DNA of 64,000 nucleotides from Thalassospira lucentensis. GTDB lineage: Bacteria; Pseudomonadota; Alphaproteobacteria; Rhodospirillales; Thalassospiraceae. Under the pieces are notes generated by a model. It ran no database searches. It was not told where the DNA came from and worked only from the letters and a program-made list of their open reading frames with translations. Position numbers and translations under genes: made by a program. This document shows, piece by piece, positions 58,995-64,000 of the stretch. The stretch lies in contig NZ_JAATOV010000003.1 of assembly GCF_011806425.1 (NCBI RefSeq), positions 186,001 to 250,000 of the forward strand. Direction: 5' to 3'. Positions within the stretch are counted from its first letter, which is position 1. Each line of letters opens with the position of its first letter.

Positions 58995-60215
58995 GTGGCA
59001 CGCCGGGCACAACCCGCCAAACGTAAGAAGGCGGCACCCAAAAAATCAACCCGCAAGAAGTCCGCACCGAAAAAGAAATCGGGCGGTTTTGGCCGTCTGA
59101 TGCTGGGCGGGGCCTTTGTCGCCGGAACCTTGTCGGCGATCATTGCGGTTGGCAGCATGCTTGAACTTGATCGCGCATCGGATGAATTTGGCCGCGCAGC
59201 CGATCAAAGAGCACCTGATTACGCCATGGCCGACCCGGCACCGACGCCGAAATTGCGCAAAGATTACAAGATGTCCGAAGACGCCCAAGTGCGCGACCGC
59301 ACCGGATATCTTGTTGGCAATAATGAGCAAGAGGGCAACGCCCCGGCAGAAGTCGCCGCCTTGCCCGAACTGGGCACGACCGGACCCACGCAGCCAAAAC
59401 CGCAGCACACCACACCCACACCAGATGTCTTGCCCGGCGGCAGCGGATCAGATGGCGGTGTAAACGCGACCGTGGATGATGCCAACGCGCCGTGGCGCAA
59501 ATATGCGGCCCTGTCGCCCAATGCCGGAAATGCGCCGGTAATTGCCATTGTCATTGATGATGCTGGTCTTGATCAGCCGCGCACCGCACGCACGGTTAAA
59601 TTGCCCGGACCGGTGACGATTTCATATCTGCCCTATGCGCGCAATTTGCAGCCGCAAGTAAACGAAGCGCGCAAGGCCGGGCACGAGGTCATGCTGCATA
59701 TGCCTATGGAGCCGTCATCCGCATCCATCGATCCCGGCCCGCATGCCTTGTTAGAAGCATATGACCGTCAAAAAGTTCTGAGCGAGATGAATTGGATGCT
59801 TGATCGGTTTGATGGCTATGTCGGGGTGAATAACCACATGGGCAGCAAATTCACATCTGACTCCAGGCAAATGCGGATCGTGATGGAAGTCATGAAGTCG
59901 CGTGGTTTGATGTTCCTGGATTCCCGCACCAGTGCGAAATCGGTTGGTTTTTCAACCGCCAATGATTTCGGCGTTCCGGCCATCACGCGTGATGTGTTCA
60001 TTGATGATTCAGATGACGCCACCAAGATTGCCAATATGCTGGCCAAAACCGAACGGGTTGCTGCCAAGCAGGGCTATGCCATCGCGATTGGTCACCCGCG
60101 CGATTTGACATTGCAAGCACTGCAAAGCTGGATCCCGAAGCTTAAAGCCAAGGGGTTTGTCCTTGTCCCGGCGACGGAAGTTCTGCGCCGTACATCGCAA
60201 CGTGCGACGGGCTAG
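58995..60215 (+). CDS. Divergent polysaccharide deacetylase family protein (YibQ-like)
   Basis: Predicted membrane-anchored periplasmic protein of 406 residues. It starts at GTG 58995 with GGAG nine bases upstream. Residues 1-30 form an extremely basic cytoplasmic tail of Lys, Arg, Ala and Pro (KRKKAAPKKS-type repeats). One helix follows (LMLGGAFVAGTLSAIIAVGS), then a Pro/Gly-rich linker to about residue 165 and a NodB-like domain: VIAIVIDDAGLDQPRT, EVMLHMPMEP, NNHMGSKFTSD and AIAIGHPRDLTLQAL. The fold is that of carbohydrate deacetylases, but family function is not established. It lies between trpE and trpG on the opposite strand. Confidence 0.85.
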   Translation: MARRAQPAKRKKAAPKKSTRKKSAPKKKSGGFGRLMLGGAFVAGTLSAIIAVGSMLELDRASDEFGRAADQRAPDYAMADPAPTPKLRKDYKMSEDAQVRDRTGYLVGNNEQEGNAPAEVAALPELGTTGPTQPKPQHTTPTPDVLPGGSGSDGGVNATVDDANAPWRKYAALSPNAGNAPVIAIVIDDAGLDQPRTARTVKLPGPVTISYLPYARNLQPQVNEARKAGHEVMLHMPMEPSSASIDPGPHALLEAYDRQKVLSEMNWMLDRFDGYVGVNNHMGSKFTSDSRQMRIVMEVMKSRGLMFLDSRTSAKSVGFSTANDFGVPAITRDVFIDDSDDATKIANMLAKTERVAAKQGYAIAIGHPRDLTLQALQSWIPKLKAKGFVLVPATEVLRRTSQRATG

Positions 60216-60258
60216 GCGAGACGTCAGCATAATCAGCCAACCATTCGTTTGTTATGAC

Positions 60259-60291
60259 AAAGGGCCGCATCATGTGATGCGGCCCTTTTTT
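60259..60291. terminator. Bidirectional terminator between the deacetylase-like gene and trpE
   Basis: GGGCCGCATCA (60262-60272) pairs with TGATGCGGCCC (60275-60285), extended by AAA/TTT, with T-run on the plus strand and matching A-run side for the minus strand. Separates convergent genes. Confidence 0.88.
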
Positions 60292-60333
60292 ATGGTCGGG
60301 TTTTATTAAGCAGGTGGATATGCCGTTGTGTGA

Positions 60334-61830
60334 TTACGCGAAGCGATGGGCTTCGCGGGCAGCGGCCATGAGCGCACCGGCTTTGTTGCGGCATTCCTTG
60401 TCTTCTAGTTCGGGTTGGCTGTCGACGACGATGCCAGCACCGGCCTGAATGTGGATTTGTTCGTCTTTGATGACCGCAGTACGCAGCGCGATGCAGGTAT
60501 CCATCGAGCCGTCGGCCGAGATATAGCCAATGCAGCCGGCATAGATGCCGCGACGCACCGATTCCAGTTCATCAATGATTTCCATGGCGCGAACCTTGGG
60601 CGCGCCCGAAACGGTGCCTGCCGGGAAGCCCGCCTTAAGCACGTCCATCGCGTCGTATTTTTCGTCGACTTCACCCACAACGTTGGAAACGATGTGCATG
60701 ACGTGGGAATAATATTCGATGTTTTCGCGGTCGGTGACACGCACGGTTCCCGGCTTGGACACACGCCCAACATCGTTGCGGCCGAGATCAAGCAGCATCA
60801 GATGTTCTGAGCGTTCCTTAGGATCGTCCAACAGATCCTGCGCCATGATTTTATCGTCTTCGGCAGTACGACCCCGGCGGCGCGTACCGGCAATGGGGCG
60901 AATGGTGACTTCGTCGTCGCGCAGGCGCACCAGAATTTCCGGGCTGGCGCCGACAACCTGAAAACCACCGATATCAAGATAGAACATAAAGGGTGACGGG
61001 TTGATGCGGCGCAGCGCACGATAGAACGCGAATGGGGGCAATTGATAGGGCAGGGTATAGCGTTGGGACAGCACGACCTGGAAGATATCACCGGCGCGAA
61101 TGTATTCCTTGGCCTGATCGACCATTTTGTGGAAGCCGGCTTCGTCAACGCTGACTTTTGGTTCGGGCAGGGTGTCGGGCACGGATTTCGAACGACGGTC
61201 GATAAACAGATTGCGCTGGAACTGCAAGACAATGTCATTGATGCGCGCACAGGCCAGATCATAGGCCGCTTGCGCATTGATGCCGTCTTCGGGCCGCACC
61301 GGGGTTACCACGGTTACGGTGTCTGCGATGGTATCAAAACTTGCCGTGACGGTTGGGCGAATGAAAATGCCATCGGGCACATCAAGTTCGTCCTTGTTGC
61401 TGTCAGGAAGCTTTTCCATCAAGCGGACGGTGTCATAGCCCATATAGCCGACCAGTCCCGCACTCATGGGGGGCAGGTCATCTGGCAGGTCGATATGGCT
61501 TTCGGCGATGAGCTTTTTCAGGCTTTCGAGCGGCGCGTCGGCCTCAGCCACAAAGGCATCGGCATCGGCCATGGCGCGGCGGTTAAGTTCGGCGCGATCA
61601 CCAAAGCACCGCCAGATCAGGTCGGGCTTCAGGCCGATAAACGAATAGCGGCCGCGAACAGCACCGCCTTCAACAGATTCAAGCAAATAGGTGTTGGGCA
61701 TGCCTTCGGCGATTTTAAGAAAGGCCGAAACAGGCGTATCGAGATCGGCTGTCAGCGCGGTTGAGACAACCTGCGAAATGCCGTTTTCGTAATTTTGCTT
61801 GAAACTGGTGAAATCCGGTTTGATTTCCAT
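60334..61830 (-). CDS. trpE: Anthranilate synthase component I
   Basis: Makes anthranilate from chorismate with TrpG. The start chosen is ATG 61830 (MEIKPDFTSFKQNYENG), giving 498 residues; the frame extends to 61920 but only into the terminator of the upstream gene. The feedback-site region LLESVEGGAVRGRYSFIG and catalytic segments IRPIAGTRRRGRT, LLDLGRNDVGRVSKPG and GTVSGAPKVRAMEII are intact. It is not fused to trpG, unlike in rhizobia, and has no visible leader peptide with Trp codons. Confidence 0.97.
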   Translation of the reverse strand: MEIKPDFTSFKQNYENGISQVVSTALTADLDTPVSAFLKIAEGMPNTYLLESVEGGAVRGRYSFIGLKPDLIWRCFGDRAELNRRAMADADAFVAEADAPLESLKKLIAESHIDLPDDLPPMSAGLVGYMGYDTVRLMEKLPDSNKDELDVPDGIFIRPTVTASFDTIADTVTVVTPVRPEDGINAQAAYDLACARINDIVLQFQRNLFIDRRSKSVPDTLPEPKVSVDEAGFHKMVDQAKEYIRAGDIFQVVLSQRYTLPYQLPPFAFYRALRRINPSPFMFYLDIGGFQVVGASPEILVRLRDDEVTIRPIAGTRRRGRTAEDDKIMAQDLLDDPKERSEHLMLLDLGRNDVGRVSKPGTVRVTDRENIEYYSHVMHIVSNVVGEVDEKYDAMDVLKAGFPAGTVSGAPKVRAMEIIDELESVRRGIYAGCIGYISADGSMDTCIALRTAVIKDEQIHIQAGAGIVVDSQPELEDKECRNKAGALMAAAREAHRFA

Positions 61831-61887
61831 GGGGTATCCGATTTCTGATCTTGTGGGTGGGCGATTTAGATGTGCGGTGTGGTTAAG

Positions 61888-61918
61888 AAAAAGGGCGGCC
61901 CGTTTGACGGGGCCGCCC
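61888..61918 (-). terminator. Minus-strand terminator after the PpiD-like gene
   Basis: GGGCGGCCC (61893-61901) pairs with GGGCCGCCC (61910-61918); on the minus strand a T-run follows (A-run at 61888-61892 on the plus strand). It lies 13 bases after the ppiD-like stop and 57 bases before trpE, so trpE probably depends on read-through or a promoter in this short gap. Confidence 0.85.
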
Positions 61919-61931
61919 AATGTTTTGCGGA

Positions 61932-63821
61932 TCAGTTTTCAGCGGCAGGGGCGTAAAGCCCGTTAATCACGCCTTGATTGACACTGACCGAGATTTCATC
62001 GCGCAGGTAATCAAGATACTGCGCAACAATATCCTGATCGATTGCTTGGCGAAGCTCGTCCTTGACCGGAGCCGCGTCTGCGGTGTCGGTGTTGGCGGCT
62101 TTGACGTCGTCAAGTTTGACAACAACGATGTTTTCGCCGGTCTGAAGCGATTTAGCCTTGCCGTCGTCGAGCGAGAACAGGGCAGCGGCAATCGAAGGAT
62201 TGACGTTCTGGCTTAGGCCCTGACCATCGCGTTTGGTCATGCCGGTTTGCTGAACGTTCGCACCGTCTTCGCTGGCAACCGTTGCAATGGCGGTGCCGTT
62301 ATTGACGTCTGATGCCAGTTTTTCGGCTTTGGCCAGCATCTCTTTCTGACGTTCTTCGGCTTTCCATGCGGTGGTGACTTCATCACGGACGTCTTCGAAC
62401 GGACGAAGCGCCGACGGGGTTACGTTGGTCACACGAACAACATAACGGGTGCCGGTTGCGGTTTCTTCAAGGAAGCTTTCCTCGCCATCACCCAATTCAA
62501 AGATTTTGGCGTTGATTTCGTCCGCACCATCGATCTTGTTGCCGTCCAGACCCTGGCCTTTGACAATGCCGGTCAGGGTATAGGTTTTTGCACCAACTTC
62601 GCGGGCAGCGTCTTCGATCGGGGTGCCTGCACCAAGTTCTTCGTCGAAGGTGACCGACAAATCGTACATTGCGTCTTCGGCTTTGTACTGTTTCAGGCCT
62701 TCGACGACGGTGTCACGCACTTCGTCAAGGGACTGGGTTTTGCTTGGCGTGATCGACGGAACGCGCAGGATGTGCCAACCAAGAGCGGTTTCAACCGGTT
62801 CGGAAATGCCACCTTCTTTCAAGGCAAAGGTCGCATCGCGCAAATCAGGAAGAATGTCGTTGGCGGTGAATTCACCCAGATTAACAACCGAGCTGTCCAT
62901 GCCTGCTTCTTTGGCAACTTCCATGAAGTCCGCACCGTCTTCAAGGCGCTTATAGGCGTCTTTGGCGGTTTGTTCTTCGTTCGGGGCAAACAGGATTTGC
63001 TGAACCGTGCGTTTTTCCGGTGTCTGGAATTCGGCAATGCGCTGGTTATAAGCTTCGAGCACTTCTTCGTCGGTGACGGTGATGGTGTCGGCCAGATCAG
63101 CAGCCGACAGGGTGGCAAGAACCACATCACGGCTTTCCGGGGCGGTGAAGGCCGGCGCATTGTCTTCGTGATATTTACGAAGCGTCGCGTCATCAGGCGT
63201 TTCGATGTTATCGAACTCAGCCGGGTTCAGGGTAAAGAACGACCCGGAACGCTGTTCGTTACGATAGGCCACGATCTGCTTTGCCATGATATCAGGAACG
63301 GCGACGGTTCCGGTCAGGCTGCCCACGATCTGCTGGCTCATGAGATCGCCACGTACACCGTCGATGAATTCCTGCTCGGTGTAACCGGCGGCATAAAGCG
63401 ACTGCATGAAACGATCACGGTCGAATTTGCCGGTCGTCGGGTTTTTGAAGCTATCAGAGGCAAAGATCGCATCGCGGACTTTTTCATCGCTGATGCCAAT
63501 GCCCATCTCGCGGGCGTCTTCGCGCATGATCTTTTGCGATACCAGCGACTGAACCGTATTGTTCAGGAGGCCCATCTGAATGGCCTGCTGCTGGTTGAAG
63601 TTCGGACCAAACGCATTGCGCATGTTCTGAACGGTGCGCTGAAACGCGCGATCCAGTTCAACCGGGGTAATCGACTGATTGCCGATTTCCGCGACCTGAC
63701 GGGATGTGCCAAGGTCAAGCATAGATGCGTTCAGGCCCCAGCCAACAAAGCTTAGCGCAAGCAAACTAAAGATGATCTTGGCAAAGATTGATTTCGAAAA
63801 ATTGCGAATGCCAGCAAGCAT
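61932..63821 (-). CDS. ppiD: Peptidylprolyl isomerase/SurA-like chaperone (PpiD type)
   Basis: Inner-membrane anchored periplasmic folding factor of 629 residues. One N-terminal helix (IFAKIIFSLLALSFVGWGL) is followed by a SurA-N-like chaperone domain and a parvulin domain (about residues 265-360: RTVQQILFAPNEEQTAKDAY to ETALGWHILRV). The first parvulin His (usually in ASHIL) is replaced by QQIL, while the second (GWHIL) is kept, so isomerase activity may be weak, as reported for E. coli PpiD. It lies upstream of trpE, a common alphaproteobacterial arrangement. Confidence 0.93.
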   Translation of the reverse strand: MLAGIRNFSKSIFAKIIFSLLALSFVGWGLNASMLDLGTSRQVAEIGNQSITPVELDRAFQRTVQNMRNAFGPNFNQQQAIQMGLLNNTVQSLVSQKIMREDAREMGIGISDEKVRDAIFASDSFKNPTTGKFDRDRFMQSLYAAGYTEQEFIDGVRGDLMSQQIVGSLTGTVAVPDIMAKQIVAYRNEQRSGSFFTLNPAEFDNIETPDDATLRKYHEDNAPAFTAPESRDVVLATLSAADLADTITVTDEEVLEAYNQRIAEFQTPEKRTVQQILFAPNEEQTAKDAYKRLEDGADFMEVAKEAGMDSSVVNLGEFTANDILPDLRDATFALKEGGISEPVETALGWHILRVPSITPSKTQSLDEVRDTVVEGLKQYKAEDAMYDLSVTFDEELGAGTPIEDAAREVGAKTYTLTGIVKGQGLDGNKIDGADEINAKIFELGDGEESFLEETATGTRYVVRVTNVTPSALRPFEDVRDEVTTAWKAEERQKEMLAKAEKLASDVNNGTAIATVASEDGANVQQTGMTKRDGQGLSQNVNPSIAAALFSLDDGKAKSLQTGENIVVVKLDDVKAANTDTADAAPVKDELRQAIDQDIVAQYLDYLRDEISVSVNQGVINGLYAPAAEN

Positions 63822-64000
63822 ATGAATAAGCCTAACAATTCGTGGTTTGGCGCCGAAACGGTGTTTCGACAGGTTATAATTTTGTCCGTCACGGCATGGT
63901 ATCCGGTGCGGAATTGCCGCGCATCTTAATGGCGAGAGGTATCACCGGCAACATCCGATTGCATAGAACAATGATCAAGGACACAACAACGTTTGTCATG
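63822..64000. other. Upstream region of the PpiD-like gene, window end
   Basis: No supportable gene in these 179 bases. They should hold the promoter of the minus-strand PpiD-like gene. An ATG at 63971 opens a plus-strand frame to the end of the window, but too little is present to judge it. Confidence 0.4.

Noticed and set aside
62772..63755. 327-residue plus-strand frame opposite the PpiD-like gene
   Set aside because: Shadow frame with no start signal; the minus strand gives a coherent anchored chaperone.
63971..64000. ATG opening a plus-strand frame at the window end
   Set aside because: Only ten codons are visible, with no ribosome binding site and no recognisable start of a known protein.

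Overview
The window reads as a stretch of an alphaproteobacterial chromosome, most likely a flagellated, aerobic, Gram-negative member of the Rhodospirillales (Thalassospira-like gene content; the genus is inference). Supporting signs are the short ProS, RNase J, the mce-DUF1467-proS-lol-dnaE order, a GTTC-N7-GTTC SOS box before lexA, and the trp-moaC-lexA-comEC-gltX-gltA neighbourhood. Nearly everything is core chromosome. I saw no insertion sequence, prophage, CRISPR array or defence island.

Layout. (1) 1-4.8 kb: 3' end of lon, hupB, two identical tRNA-Val(TAC) genes in near-tandem repeats of about 190 bp, an unknown lipoprotein, a solitary fliG on the minus strand, and tRNA-Asp(GTC). (2) 5.06-19.4 kb: complete 14-gene complex I operon nuoA-N. 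(3) 19.4-28.3 kb: birA, coaX, RNase J, methylmalonyl-CoA epimerase, a DUF1467 membrane protein, a candidate minus-strand small gene with its own terminator, an exported protein of unknown function, proS, lolC/E and lolD. (4) 28.4-33.7 kb: dnaE, then a minus-strand tetR-MFS pair with an 18-bp perfect palindrome between the tetR -35 and -10. (5) 33.9-48.2 kb: rpsB-tsf-pyrH-frr-uppS-cdsA-dxr-rseP-bamA-skp-lpxD-fabZ-lpxA-lpxI-lpxB, a chain joining translation, isoprenoid and phospholipid synthesis, outer-membrane assembly and lipid A synthesis; then gloA. (6) 48.9-54.9 kb: gltA and gltX (minus), comEC (plus), lexA (minus). (7) 55.1-63.8 kb: moaC, trpC, trpD, trpG, trpE and a PpiD-like chaperone on the minus strand, interrupted by two plus-strand genes (a lipoprotein and a YibQ-type divergent polysaccharide deacetylase); moeA is absent from its usual place beside moaC.

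How it works together: complex I feeds the respiratory chain; birA and mce suggest biotin-dependent carboxylation and propionyl-CoA use; the large envelope block makes undecaprenyl phosphate, CDP-diacylglycerol, lipid A and the BamA/Skp/RseP machinery, complemented by LolCE-D. I found no clear candidate for a wholly new system. The most worthwhile loose ends are the small minus-strand gene at 23.8-24.0 kb, the back-to-back tetR/rpsB promoter region, the structured rpsB leader, the tRNA-Val duplication, and the interrupted trp-moa cluster with its unknown lipoprotein.
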